Part shown: piece after piece, positions 43,684-52,869 of the stretch
Layout: every line of letters starts with the position of its first letter
Numbering within the stretch: the first letter of the stretch is position 1
NCBI RefSeq assembly: GCF_035918155.1
Contig: NZ_CP109327.1
Span: 7,502,001-7,566,000, forward strand
Reading direction: 5' to 3'
DNA from: Streptomyces sp. NBC_01591
GTDB lineage: Bacteria > Actinomycetota > Actinomycetes > Streptomycetales > Streptomycetaceae
DNA: 64,000 bases
Made by a program: the position numbers and the translations under genes
Notes under the pieces: model-generated
What the model was told of the DNA's origin: nothing
The model's input: the letters and a program-made list of their open reading frames with translations, nothing else
Databases searched by the model: none

Positions 43684-45057
43684 GTGACGATACTGAGCAA
43701 AGGCGCCAACGTGCCGGTCGCGGCTCCCGCGGTCAGGGCCGTACTTGACTGGTCGGCAGGGTCCGGAGTGCCGGATGTGGACGCTTCCGCCCTGCTGCTG
43801 ACCAGCGGCGGACGGGTGCGATCCGATGACGACTTCGTCTTCTACAACCAGCCGCGGCACGCCTCGGGCGCCGTGAGCCACCTCGGTAAACGGTCCGGCA
43901 GCGACTCGCTGGACGTCCACCTCGGTGCGCTGGGGCCGGACATCGAACGCGTCGCACTTTGCGCGTCCGCCGACGGCGGTACGTTCGGCCAGGTGCCGGG
44001 GCTGTGTCTGCGGCTGTTCGACGCGGCGTCCGGTGCCGAGCTGGCACGCTTCGACATCGCCGCCGCGACGGAGACCGCCCTGGTCGGCGGCGAGCTCTAC
44101 CGTCGCGACGGCGGCTGGAAGTTCCGCGCGGTCGGCCAGGGCTACGCGAACGGGCTGGCGGGACTGGCGACCGACTTCGGGATCAGCGTCGACGAGGAAC
44201 CGCCCCAGGCCGGGCCCGGCCCGCTGCCCATGCCGACTCCGGCCCCCGCACCGGCTTCGCCGGAGCACACCGGAGGCGGGCCCCGCCCACGGCTCACCAA
44301 GGGCGAGGAGAACCTGCCCGTGGACATGCGCAAGCGCCTGTCGCTGCGCAAGCAACAGGTTCTGGTCAGCCTGAGCAAACACGGCGTACCGGAGTTGCGC
44401 GCACGCGTCGTCCTCGTCCTCGACGCGTCGGGTTCGATGAGCGGTCTCTACCGGCGGGGCACGGTGGCGGGTGTCGCCGAGCGGATGGTGGCCGTCGCGG
44501 CACAACTCGACGACGACGGCGAGATGCAGGCGTGGACGTTCGCCACCAACCCGGCCCGGCTGCCCGACCTTGCCGTGGGTGACCTGCCCGAGTGGCTCAG
44601 GCTGCACGTACGCGTGGGGCAGAGCTTCGGCTTCGGCCGCAGGAAGCCGCCCAAGGGACTGGTTCCCGGCCAGATCGACATGCGTACGGTCGGAATCCAG
44701 AACGAGGAACAGAAGGTCATCGCCGAGGTGCGGGCCTTCGTGCGTGACCGGCCGGTGCCCGATCCGACGCTGGTCCTGTTCTTCTCGGACGGTGGTGTGC
44801 ACCGCAACAGGGAGATCGAGCAGGAGTTGCGGGCAGCCGCCGAGGAGCCGGTGTTCTGGCAGTTCGTCGGACTCGGCAGTTCTCGGTACGGGGTGCTGGA
44901 ACGGTTCGACACCATGCCGGGCCGCCGGGTCGACAACGTCGGCTTCTTCGCCGTCGACGACATCGAGAGGATCTCCGACCAGGAGCTGTACGACAGGGTC
45001 CTGTCGGAGTTCCCGTCCTGGCTCTGGGCCGCCCGGCAGGCCGGAATCCTGCGCTGA
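43684..45057 (+). CDS. TerD-VWA domain protein (tellurite-resistance-type)
   Basis: A 457-residue cytosolic protein. Residues ~1-170 are a TerD domain ([50 protein letters not shown]), a Ca2+-binding module. A Pro/Ala linker (~175-200) leads to a von Willebrand A domain (~235-457) with a complete MIDAS motif DASGSMSG (Asp247, Ser249, Ser251). TerD/VWA proteins belong to the Ter chemical-stress and phage-defence-type signalling systems. GTG 43684 selected because it starts exactly at the TerD N-terminus. Confidence 0.88.
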   Translation: MTILSKGANVPVAAPAVRAVLDWSAGSGVPDVDASALLLTSGGRVRSDDDFVFYNQPRHASGAVSHLGKRSGSDSLDVHLGALGPDIERVALCASADGGTFGQVPGLCLRLFDAASGAELARFDIAAATETALVGGELYRRDGGWKFRAVGQGYANGLAGLATDFGISVDEEPPQAGPGPLPMPTPAPAPASPEHTGGGPRPRLTKGEENLPVDMRKRLSLRKQQVLVSLSKHGVPELRARVVLVLDASGSMSGLYRRGTVAGVAERMVAVAAQLDDDGEMQAWTFATNPARLPDLAVGDLPEWLRLHVRVGQSFGFGRRKPPKGLVPGQIDMRTVGIQNEEQKVIAEVRAFVRDRPVPDPTLVLFFSDGGVHRNREIEQELRAAAEEPVFWQFVGLGSSRYGVLERFDTMPGRRVDNVGFFAVDDIERISDQELYDRVLSEFPSWLWAARQAGILR

Positions 45058-45060
45058 GGC

Positions 45061-45082
45061 GGCCGGCCCCCATCGGCCGGCC
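45061..45082. terminator. Hairpin terminator after TerD-VWA gene
   Basis: GGCCGGCC (45061-45068) and GGCCGGCC (45075-45082), 6-nt loop, just after the stop of the TerD-VWA gene. Confidence 0.55.
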
Positions 45083-45108
45083 TCTATCGAGCGGCCTCCA
45101 CCGACCGG

Positions 45109-45131
45109 CTTTGTCCTCGGTGTGGAGAAAG
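45109..45131. promoter_or_regulatory. ROK operator candidate, copy 1
   Basis: CTTTGTCC-N7-GGAGAAAG, a 23-bp inverted repeat with 7 of 8 arm positions matched, 101 bp before the ROK gene start. Almost the same site recurs at 52664-52686. Confidence 0.65.
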
Positions 45132-45231
45132 TTGTAGTGGATTCCTGCGCAACTTCTTCCCACTCCGGGCAACCGCTGCTACGTTCCCCTCGAAAGCCCG
45201 ACGGACAGACCGATGTGGCGGGGAGGGGCGC

Positions 45232-46422
45232 GTGAGACGTATGACGGCACGACCCGCGAATGCGCATCAGGCGCGACTGCTGCGGCTGTTGCGCGACGGC
45301 GGGCCCAACTCACGGGCACAGCTGGGGGATCAGGTCGATCTCTCCCGCTCCAAGCTCGCCGTCGAGGTCGACAGACTGCTGGAGACCGGGCTCGTCGTGG
45401 CCGACGGCCTCGCCGCATCCCGCGGCGGACGCCGCTCGCACAACATCCGGCTCGCACCACAACTGCGGTTCCTCGGCGTCGACATAGGTGCCACATCCGT
45501 CGATGTGGCTGTCACCAACGCCGAGTTGGAGGTCCTGGGCCACCTCAACCACCCGATGGACGTACGCGAAGGTCCCGTCACCATCTTCGAGCAGGTGCTG
45601 TCCATGGCGGCCAAGCTCCGGGCCTCGGGTCTGGCCGAGGGCTTCGACGGCGCGGGCATCGGCGTACCCGGCCCGGTCCGCTTCCCCGAAGGCGTACCGG
45701 TCGCACCGCCGATCATGCCCGGCTGGGACGGCTTCCCGGTCCGCGAGGCGCTCAGCCAGGAACTGGGCTGCCCCGTCATGGTCGACAACGATGTGAACCT
45801 GATGGCGATGGGGGAGCAGCACGCGGGCGTCGCACGTTCCGTGGGCGACTTCCTCTGCGTCAAGATCGGCACCGGAATAGGCTGCGGCATCGTCGTCGGC
45901 GGCGAGGTCCACCGCGGTACGACGGGCAGCGCCGGCGACATCGGCCATATCCAGGTGGAACCCGAGGGTCGCGCCTGCGCCTGCGGCAACCGGGGTTGCC
46001 TGGAGGCCCACTTCAGCGGTGCCGCGCTCGCCCGCGACGCCGAGGACGCGGCGCGCACCGGACGGTCGGCGGAACTCGCCGGCCGTCTGGAGGCCGCTGG
46101 GAGACTCACCGCCGCCGATGTGGCGGCCGCCGCGGCCGCCGGTGACGCCACCTCGCTCGACCTGATCCGCGAAGGCGGCAACCGGGTCGGCCAGGTCATC
46201 GCGGGACTCGTCAGCTTCTTCAACCCCGGCCTGGTGGTGATCGGCGGCGGTGTGACCGGCCTCGGCCACACGCTCCTCGCCAGTGTCCGGACCCAGGTCT
46301 ACCGGCAGTCGCTGCCGCTGGCCACCGGCAATCTCCCCATCGTGCTGGGCGAGTTGGGACCGGCTGCCGGAGTGATCGGCGCCGCCCGGCTCATCAGCGA
46401 CCACCTCTTCTCACCGGCCTGA
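45232..46422 (+). CDS. ROK-family transcriptional regulator
   Basis: A 396-residue repressor of the NagC/XylR type: N-terminal winged HTH (HQARLLRLLRDGGPNSRAQLGDQVDLSRSKLAVEVDRLLE), kinase-like domain with DIGATSVDVAV, and the zinc site CACGNRGCLEAH. It probably releases DNA when a sugar or sugar phosphate binds. It heads an operon: a 120-bp gap precedes the ABC ATPase, then dehydrogenase and isomerase. GTG 45232 follows GGGAGGGGC. Its own promoter carries a 23-bp dyad shared with the gene at 52870. Confidence 0.92.
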   Translation: MRRMTARPANAHQARLLRLLRDGGPNSRAQLGDQVDLSRSKLAVEVDRLLETGLVVADGLAASRGGRRSHNIRLAPQLRFLGVDIGATSVDVAVTNAELEVLGHLNHPMDVREGPVTIFEQVLSMAAKLRASGLAEGFDGAGIGVPGPVRFPEGVPVAPPIMPGWDGFPVREALSQELGCPVMVDNDVNLMAMGEQHAGVARSVGDFLCVKIGTGIGCGIVVGGEVHRGTTGSAGDIGHIQVEPEGRACACGNRGCLEAHFSGAALARDAEDAARTGRSAELAGRLEAAGRLTAADVAAAAAAGDATSLDLIREGGNRVGQVIAGLVSFFNPGLVVIGGGVTGLGHTLLASVRTQVYRQSLPLATGNLPIVLGELGPAAGVIGAARLISDHLFSPA

Positions 46423-46542
46423 CCCCGGGCCGGCAGCACAGGGGCGCACGCCGGAAACACCGGGAGCGCCGGAAACACCGCACCACCGCACCTGGTACAG
46501 CCCTGCCCGCTCACCGGCCCGCACCCGCCGAGGGGATTCGTC

Positions 46543-48069
46543 ATGGCACCAGATCCACCCCTGCTCACCATGTCCGGCATCACCAAGTCGTTCCCCGGAG
46601 TGCGCGCCCTCGACGGCGTGGACCTGGAGGTCCAAGCCGGCGAAGTTCACTGTCTCCTCGGACAGAACGGCGCCGGCAAGTCCACCCTCATCAAAGTGCT
46701 CGCCGGGGCCCACCAGCCCGACAACGGCGAGATCACCTGGCGCGGCGAACCGGCCGCGCTGAAGTCACCCATCGCCGCCATGCGGCTGGGCATCGCCACC
46801 ATCTACCAGGAACTCGACCTGGTCGAGGGCCTGTCGGTCGCCGAGAACATCTTCCTCGGCCATGAACCCACCACCGCCCGCTTCGTCGTCCGCACCCGCG
46901 AGGGCCGCACGGCCGCCGCGGCGCTGCTGACACGGCTCGGCCACCCGGAGATCGACCCGGCCCGCCCGGTCGGCGACCTCTCCGCCGCCCAGCAGCAGAT
47001 CGTCTCCATGGCACGGGCGCTCTCGCACGACGTACGGCTCATCGTCATGGACGAGCCGTCCGCGGCGCTCGACCCGGACGAGGTCGACAACCTCTTCCGC
47101 ATCGTCGCCTCCCTCACCGCCGACGGCGTCGCCGTCGTCTACATCTCGCACCGCCTGGAGGAGATCCGCCGGATCGGCGACCGGGTGACCGTGCTCAAGG
47201 ACGGCCGCGCCGTGGCCGTAGGGCTGCCGGCCGAGTCCACACCGACACGCGACATCGTTGCCATGATGACCGGCCGCAACGTCGAGTACGTCTTCCCGCC
47301 GCGCACTACGGACCGTGCGGGAGAGATCGCGGCAGAGCCCGTCCTGAAGGTCGAGGGTCTGACCAGGAAGGGTGAATTCGCCCCGGTGGACCTGCAGTTG
47401 AGGCCAGGAGAGATCGTGGGCCTGGCCGGACTCGTCGGTTCGGGGCGCTCCGAGATCCTGGAGACCGTCTACGGCGCCCGCAAGCCGAGCGCCGGACGGG
47501 TGACCGTGGCCGGCAAGCAGCTGAGACCCGGCAGCGTCCGCGCGGCCGTCGCCGCCGGAATCGGCCTCGCCCCCGAGGAACGCAAGGCGCAGGCCCTGCT
47601 GATGCTCGAATCCGTCACCCGCAATGTCTCCGTCTCCTCGATGTCCCGCTTCTCCAGGGCGGGTTGGATCGACCGCGGGGCCGAACGCCGGGCGGCCCGC
47701 GACGCCACCCGCGAACTCTCGCTGCGTCCCGACAACCCGGACACCCCCGTCCGCACGCTCTCCGGCGGCAACCAGCAGAAGGCGGTCCTGGCCCGCTGGC
47801 TGTTGCGCGGCTGCCGGGTCCTGCTGCTCGACGAACCGACCCGCGGTGTCGACGTCGGCGCCCGCGCCGAGCTGTACGCCGTGATCCGCCGGCTGGCCGA
47901 CGAAGGCCTCGCCGTCCTGCTCGTCTCCAGCGAGGTGCCCGAAGTGCTGGGCCTCGCCGACCGGGTGCTGGTGCTCCGAGAGGGCCGCGTCGTGCACACG
48001 GCGGACGCCCGGGAGCTCGACGAGCACCGTGTACTCGACCTCGTGATGGAAGGGAGCCCGACGTCATGA
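46543..48069 (+). CDS. Sugar ABC importer ATPase (RbsA/MglA type)
   Basis: A 508-residue protein with two nucleotide-binding domains. First: Walker A LLGQNGAGKSTLI (residues 39-50), signature LSAAQQQIVSMARAL, Walker B LIVMDEPSAAL. Second: degenerate Walker A GLVGSGRSEIL, signature LSGGNQQKAVLARWL and VLLLDEPTRGVDVGA. This is the CUT2 class that energises ribose, galactose, xylose or inositol uptake. Its stop overlaps the permease start by 4 nt (ATGA). Confidence 0.95.
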   Translation: MAPDPPLLTMSGITKSFPGVRALDGVDLEVQAGEVHCLLGQNGAGKSTLIKVLAGAHQPDNGEITWRGEPAALKSPIAAMRLGIATIYQELDLVEGLSVAENIFLGHEPTTARFVVRTREGRTAAAALLTRLGHPEIDPARPVGDLSAAQQQIVSMARALSHDVRLIVMDEPSAALDPDEVDNLFRIVASLTADGVAVVYISHRLEEIRRIGDRVTVLKDGRAVAVGLPAESTPTRDIVAMMTGRNVEYVFPPRTTDRAGEIAAEPVLKVEGLTRKGEFAPVDLQLRPGEIVGLAGLVGSGRSEILETVYGARKPSAGRVTVAGKQLRPGSVRAAVAAGIGLAPEERKAQALLMLESVTRNVSVSSMSRFSRAGWIDRGAERRAARDATRELSLRPDNPDTPVRTLSGGNQQKAVLARWLLRGCRVLLLDEPTRGVDVGARAELYAVIRRLADEGLAVLLVSSEVPEVLGLADRVLVLREGRVVHTADARELDEHRVLDLVMEGSPTS

Positions 48070-49115
48070 CACAGCCCGTCTCCTCGGCGCAACAGGGCGG
48101 GCCGGACAAGGGGGCCGCCGCCGCCCCGGTCTCCGGACCCCGGAAGAAGGACGGACCGGCGCGCACCTCGGGCCCGCGCGTGGACGTCCGTAACCTCTCG
48201 CTCCTCGGCGTCCTCGCCGTACTGATCGCCGTCGGCGGATTCACCGAGCCCGACGCCTTCCTGGACACCGGGAACCTTCAGCTGATCCTGACGCAGGCGT
48301 CCGTCATCGGTGTCGTCACCGTCGGGATGACCTTCGTCATCACCAGCGGCGGCATCGATCTGTCGGTCGGCGCGATGGTCGCGCTCGCCTCCGTCTGGGC
48401 GACCACGGTCGCCACCCAGGAGTACGGCTTCGCGGGGATCCTGTTCACCGCGGTGATCGTCGGACTCGGTGCCGGGCTGGTGAACGGGCTGCTCATCGCG
48501 TACGGGCGGATGGTGCCGTTCATCGCGACGCTGGCCATGCTCGCCTCGGCCCGCGGGCTCGCCCTCCAGATCACCGACGGCAAGACCCAGATCGTCACCG
48601 TCAAGTCGGTCCTCGACCTGGGCCTGCCCGACTCCTACGTCCTCGGCATTCCGCCGCTGGTGATGATGTTCGCCGCGGTGACCGTCGTCGGCTGGCTGGT
48701 GCTGAACCGTACGACCTTCGGACGGCGCACGGTCGCGGTCGGCGGCAACGCGGAGGCCGCCAGGCTGGCCGGCATCGACGTACGGCGCCAGCGGCTCTTC
48801 CTCTATCTGCTCTCCGGGCTGTGCTGCGGCATCGCCGCCTTCATGCTGATCATCCTGTCCGGCTCGGGACAGAACACCAACGGCAATCTGTACGAACTCG
48901 ACGCCATCGCGGCCGCGATCATCGGCGGCACCCTGCTCAGCGGCGGGCGCGGCACCATCGTCGGCTCCGTACTCGGTGTGCTGGTCTTCACCACCATCAC
49001 CAACATCTTCGCGCTCAACAATCTGCAGAGCGATGTCCAGCAGATCGCCAAGGGCGCGATCATCGTCGCCGCCGTCCTGGTCCAGCGCCGCACATCGGCG
49101 CACGGCGAGACCTGA
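48066..49115 (+). CDS. Sugar ABC importer permease (CUT2 class)
   Basis: A 349-residue membrane protein. A long polar N-terminus (~40 residues) precedes 8-10 hydrophobic segments including MTFVITSGGIDLSVGAMVALAS and the conserved GRRTVAVGGNAEAARLAGIDV loop that contacts the ATPase. Same class as RbsC/MglC. Translationally coupled to the ATPase gene. Confidence 0.93.
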   Translation: MTQPVSSAQQGGPDKGAAAAPVSGPRKKDGPARTSGPRVDVRNLSLLGVLAVLIAVGGFTEPDAFLDTGNLQLILTQASVIGVVTVGMTFVITSGGIDLSVGAMVALASVWATTVATQEYGFAGILFTAVIVGLGAGLVNGLLIAYGRMVPFIATLAMLASARGLALQITDGKTQIVTVKSVLDLGLPDSYVLGIPPLVMMFAAVTVVGWLVLNRTTFGRRTVAVGGNAEAARLAGIDVRRQRLFLYLLSGLCCGIAAFMLIILSGSGQNTNGNLYELDAIAAAIIGGTLLSGGRGTIVGSVLGVLVFTTITNIFALNNLQSDVQQIAKGAIIVAAVLVQRRTSAHGET

Positions 49116-49184
49116 CCCACCACCGCACCCACCACCCCTCCCGCCACGCCACATGCCACGCACCGGATGAAGGGTACGACAGCC

Positions 49185-50222
49185 ATGCCAGAAACCAGCC
49201 GCAGACGACTGCTCTTCGGCACCGCAGCCGTCTCCGCGGGCGCCCTCCTCACCGCCTGCACCAGCAACGACCCCAAGACCGAGGACACCGCCAAGAACAC
49301 CGGACCCGCCGCCGACGACAAGCCCGGCAAGCCCGTCACGATCGGCTTCGCGGGTCCGCAGGCCGACCACGGCTGGCTCAACGCCATCAACGAGAACGCC
49401 AAGTCACGGGCGGCCAAGTACTCCGAGGTGACACTGGAGTCCACCGAGGGCTCCAACGACACCGCCGCCCAGATCGGCCAGGTCAAGACCCTCATCAACA
49501 AGAAGGTCGACGTCCTCGTCATCCTCCCCGCCGACGGCAAGGCGCTCACCCAGGTCGGCCTGGAAGCCATGCGGGCGGGCATCCCCGTCGTCAACCTGGA
49601 CCGGATCTTCGCCTCCCCGCAGGCCTACCGCTGCTGGGTCGGCGGCGACAACTACGGCATGGGCCTCAACGCCGGTACGTACATCGGCGAACAGCTCAAG
49701 GACAAGGCGGACGCCAAGGTCGTCGAGCTGGCGGGGATCGACAACCTGGAGCTCACCAAGCAGCGCAGCCAGGGCTTCGCCGACGCGCTGAAGAACTACC
49801 CCAACATCAAACTGGTGGCCCGTCAGGCCGCCGACTTCACCGTCGAGTCGGGCCAGGCGAAGATGGCCCAGCTCCTCCAGGCGCAGAAGAAGATCGACGC
49901 GCTGTGGAACCACGACGACGACCAGGGCGTGGGCGCGCTGCGCGCCATCCAGCAGGCGGGACGTGACGAGTTCCTGATGGTCGGCGGCGCCGGGGCAAAG
50001 TCCGCGATGGACGCCATCAAGGCCGGCAACAGTGTCCTGAAGGCCACCGTTCTCTACCCGCCGACGATGGCCGCGTCCGCCATCGACCTGGCCCGCGCGC
50101 TGGCCCAGGGCAAGGGCGTCGGTGGCCTGGCCGAGCTGGAGATCCCGACCAGTCTCACCCTCTACTCGGCCGTGGTCACCAAGGAGAACATCGACCAGTA
50201 CCTGCCGACGGGCTTCAGCTGA
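49185..50222 (+). CDS. Sugar-binding lipoprotein of ABC importer
   Basis: A 345-residue periplasmic-binding-protein type I lipoprotein. Tat-like RRR then hydrophobic core and lipobox LLTAC (Cys25), with cleavage and lipid attachment there. The mature part has VTIGFAGPQADHGWLNAINENAKS, QIGQVKTLINKKVDVLVILPADG and VVNLDRIF, like ribose/inositol-binding proteins. It delivers sugar to the permease. ATG 49185 is preferred over ATG 49167, which would add MKGTTA before the signal; GAAGGG lies upstream. Confidence 0.92.
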   Translation: MPETSRRRLLFGTAAVSAGALLTACTSNDPKTEDTAKNTGPAADDKPGKPVTIGFAGPQADHGWLNAINENAKSRAAKYSEVTLESTEGSNDTAAQIGQVKTLINKKVDVLVILPADGKALTQVGLEAMRAGIPVVNLDRIFASPQAYRCWVGGDNYGMGLNAGTYIGEQLKDKADAKVVELAGIDNLELTKQRSQGFADALKNYPNIKLVARQAADFTVESGQAKMAQLLQAQKKIDALWNHDDDQGVGALRAIQQAGRDEFLMVGGAGAKSAMDAIKAGNSVLKATVLYPPTMAASAIDLARALAQGKGVGGLAELEIPTSLTLYSAVVTKENIDQYLPTGFS

Positions 50223-50230
50223 TCCGCCCC

Positions 50231-50254
50231 GCAGGAGGGTGCTGACCCTCCTGC
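50231..50254. promoter_or_regulatory. Intercistronic 10-bp hairpin within operon
   Basis: GCAGGAGGGT (50231-50240) and ACCCTCCTGC (50245-50254) with a 4-nt loop, 8 bp after the lipoprotein stop. Such stems often protect the upstream transporter mRNA or partially terminate. Confidence 0.6.
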
Positions 50255-50290
50255 CGCACCCATCGAACGACCGACGAGGAGGAAGCCCCG

Positions 50291-51529
50291 ATGGCCCGTA
50301 GGGAAGAGACGGATCAGGAGGCCGCAGCGCCGCCGACGCACCGGCCGGCGACGAGTGTGCCGGTGCTCGGAGTCGGCATGGTCGGATACGCGTTCATGGG
50401 CGCCGCCCACTCGCAGGGCTGGCGCACCGCGGGACACGTCTTCGAGCTGCCGATGAGACCGGCTCTCGCCGCGATCTGCGGACGCGACCGGGCGGCGGTC
50501 GACGCGGCGGCCGCCCGCCACGGCTGGGCGGCGGCCGAGACCGACTGGCGCGCCCTCATCGCCCGGGACGATGTGCAACTCGTCGACATCTGCACCCCCG
50601 GGGACAGCCATGCCGAGATCGCCATCGCCGCCCTGGAGGCGGGCAAGCACGTGCTGTGCGAGAAGCCGCTCGCCAACACGGTCGCCGAGGCCGAGGCGAT
50701 GACCGAGGCCGCGGAGCGCGCGGCGGCCCGCGGCCAGGTCGCGATGGTGGGCTTCAACTACCGCCGGGTGCCCGCGATCGCCTACGCCCGGCAGCTGATC
50801 GCCGAGGGACGGCTCGGCACCCTGCGCCATGTCCGCGCCGCCTACCTCCAGGACTGGCTCGTCGACCCCGAATCGCCGCTCACCTGGCGGCTGGAGCGGG
50901 AACGCGCCGGCTCGGGCGCGCTCGGCGACCTGGGGGCGCACATCGTCGACCTGGCCCAGTATCTGGCGGGGGAGCCGCTGGTCGGGGTGTCGGCGGTCAG
51001 CGAGACGTTCGTACGCGAACGGCCGCGGCTCGCGGGCCCCTCGGCCGGGCTCTCCGGAGCGGCGGACGCGGGGGCGCGAGGAGCGGTGACCGTCGACGAC
51101 GCGGCCCTGTTCACCGGCCGGCTCGCCTCCGGGGCGCTGGCCTCGTTCGAGGCGACCCGGATGGCGGCCGGGCGGAAGAACGCGCTGCGGCTGGAGATCA
51201 ACGGGGAGCGCGGCTCGCTCGCCTTCGATCTGGAACGGCTCAACGAACTGTCCTTCCACGACCACACCGAACCCGCCGCCACAGCAGGATTCCGGCGCAT
51301 CCTCGTCACCGAAACCCAACACCCCTACCTGGAGGCGTGGTGGCCGCCGGGCCACGCCCTCGGCTACGAGCACACCTTCGTCCACCAGGCCCGCGACCTG
51401 GTGCGGACGATCGCCGAAGGGACCGCCCCCGCACCGTCGTTCGCCGACGGACTGCAGGTGCAGCGGGTGCTCGCAGCGGTGGAGGAGAGCGCCGAGAAGA
51501 ACTCCGTACACACCCCCGTGGCTCTCTAG
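50291..51529 (+). CDS. Gfo/Idh/MocA-family sugar oxidoreductase
   Basis: A 412-residue NAD(P)-dependent dehydrogenase. Rossmann fold near residues 20-45 (VPVLGVGMVGYAFMGAAHSQGW), IAIAALEAGKHVLCEKPLANTVAEAEAM with the EKP motif, and a C-terminal alpha/beta domain (ALGDLGAHIVDLAQYLAGEP). Members oxidise sugar or inositol hydroxyls, often at C3. An insert (~235-270) is Ala/Arg-rich. It lies between the binding protein and the isomerase, so it acts on the imported sugar or its product. Confidence 0.92.
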   Translation: MARREETDQEAAAPPTHRPATSVPVLGVGMVGYAFMGAAHSQGWRTAGHVFELPMRPALAAICGRDRAAVDAAAARHGWAAAETDWRALIARDDVQLVDICTPGDSHAEIAIAALEAGKHVLCEKPLANTVAEAEAMTEAAERAAARGQVAMVGFNYRRVPAIAYARQLIAEGRLGTLRHVRAAYLQDWLVDPESPLTWRLERERAGSGALGDLGAHIVDLAQYLAGEPLVGVSAVSETFVRERPRLAGPSAGLSGAADAGARGAVTVDDAALFTGRLASGALASFEATRMAAGRKNALRLEINGERGSLAFDLERLNELSFHDHTEPAATAGFRRILVTETQHPYLEAWWPPGHALGYEHTFVHQARDLVRTIAEGTAPAPSFADGLQVQRVLAAVEESAEKNSVHTPVAL

Positions 51530-51541
51530 GAGGCCCCACTC

Positions 51542-52546
51542 ATGCCCCGTCCCTTCACACTCTTCACCGGCCAGTGGGCCGACCTGCCGCTGGAGGAGGT
51601 CTGCCGGCACGCCCGGGACTTCGGCTACGACGGGCTCGAACTCGCCTGCTGGGGCGATCACTTCGAGGTCGACAAGGCGCTGGCCGACCCCGGCTATCTG
51701 GACGGCCGGCGGCAGCTGCTCGACAAGTACGGGCTGAAGTGCTGGGCGATCTCCAACCACCTCGTCGGCCAGGCCGTCTGCGACGACCCGATCGACGAGC
51801 GGCACCAGGGGATCCTGCCCGCGCGCATCTGGGGCGACGGCGAACCCGAAGGGGTCCGCCGGCGGGCCGCCGAGGAGATCAAGGACACCGCGCGGGCGGC
51901 CGCCGCCTTCGGGGTGCGTACCGTCATCGGTTTCACCGGCTCGTCCATCTGGCACCTGGTCGCGATGTTCCCACCGGTTCCGCCGCACATGATCGAGCGG
52001 GGCTACGAGGACTTCGCCGAGCGCTGGAACCCGATCCTGGACGTCTTCGACGCGGAGGGCGTGCGGTTCGCCCACGAGGTGCACCCCAGCGAGATCGCGT
52101 ACGACTACTGGACCACGCATCGTGCGCTGGAGGCCGTCGGCCACCGGGCAGCGTTCGGGCTGAACTTCGACCCGAGCCACTTCGTCTGGCAGGACCTGGA
52201 TCCGGTCAACTTCCTGTACGACTTCCGGGACCGGATCTACCACGTGGACTGCAAGGAGGCGCGCAAGCGCCTCGACGGCCGCAACGGCCGGCTCGGCTCG
52301 CACCTGCCCTGGGGCGATCCACGGCGCGGCTGGGACTTCGTCTCGGCCGGGCACGGTGACGTGCCCTGGGAGGACGTCTTCCGGATGCTCCGGTCCATCG
52401 ACTACGAGGGGCCGGTCTCCGTGGAGTGGGAGGACGCGGGGATGGACCGGCTGGCGGGTGCGCCGGAAGCGCTGGCCACGCTGAAGCGGTACGACTTCGA
52501 TCCGCCGTCGGCGTCGTTCGACGCGGCGTTCGGGGGTGGCGACTGA
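51542..52546 (+). CDS. Sugar-phosphate isomerase/epimerase (AP endonuclease 2 fold)
   Basis: A 334-residue TIM-barrel protein: [64 protein letters not shown] (metal-binding Glu/His) and VEWEDAGMD. This is the xylose-isomerase-like family that includes inosose/keto-sugar isomerases and 3-keto-glycoside lyases. It follows the dehydrogenase with 12 nt between, consistent with an oxidation-then-isomerisation step. Confidence 0.88.
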   Translation: MPRPFTLFTGQWADLPLEEVCRHARDFGYDGLELACWGDHFEVDKALADPGYLDGRRQLLDKYGLKCWAISNHLVGQAVCDDPIDERHQGILPARIWGDGEPEGVRRRAAEEIKDTARAAAAFGVRTVIGFTGSSIWHLVAMFPPVPPHMIERGYEDFAERWNPILDVFDAEGVRFAHEVHPSEIAYDYWTTHRALEAVGHRAAFGLNFDPSHFVWQDLDPVNFLYDFRDRIYHVDCKEARKRLDGRNGRLGSHLPWGDPRRGWDFVSAGHGDVPWEDVFRMLRSIDYEGPVSVEWEDAGMDRLAGAPEALATLKRYDFDPPSASFDAAFGGGD

Positions 52547-52569
52547 CGGTTCCCCGTCAGGGGTGGCGG

Positions 52570-52592
52570 GTCCCCGGGCCTCCGGTCCGGGG
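52570..52592. terminator. Hairpin terminator ending sugar operon
   Basis: TCCCCGG (52570-52576) and CCGGGGA (52586-52592), 9-nt loop, 24 bp after the isomerase stop. Confidence 0.5.
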
Positions 52593-52663
52593 AGAGCGCC
52601 GAGGCCGGGTGGGCCGCGGGAGTGCTCCGCGGCCGTCCCGGGCCCACCCCTGCCCTCGTCCCG

Positions 52664-52686
52664 CTTTGTCCTGGCACAGGAAAAAG
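52664..52686. promoter_or_regulatory. ROK operator candidate, copy 2
   Basis: CTTTGTCC-N7-GGAAAAAG, same spacing and nearly the same sequence as 45109-45131. The two flanks also align for ~50 bp (GCTTTGTCCT, then GGANAAAGTT, then GGA, CTG and GCAA at equal distances). It lies 184 bp before the 1242-aa gene start. Confidence 0.65.
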
Positions 52687-52869
52687 TTCGACCGGACCGC
52701 TGTGCAAGGGCTTTCCGTCCCGGACGAACAGGTCTACGGTCCACGACGTGTACATGACATGACTCGGTCGCCGGTGTCCCACACACCCCGGACGACCCGC
52801 GCGGCAGTCCCCGCGCAGAACGCACGGCAGCACCCCGCCCGTACAACCGGCACTCTCCGGAGGACACTC

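Larger units (their letters stand above)
52547..52869. other. Intergenic region with terminator, operator and promoter
   Basis: 323 bp between the isomerase and the 1242-aa gene. It holds a hairpin terminator and the second ROK-type operator (both listed separately), and the promoter of the gene at 52870. No coding frame recognised. Confidence 0.5.

Noticed and set aside
42139..45267. A 1042-codon minus-strand open frame
   Set aside because: Antisense to KAS III, GntR and TerD-VWA genes, with no recognisable domain.
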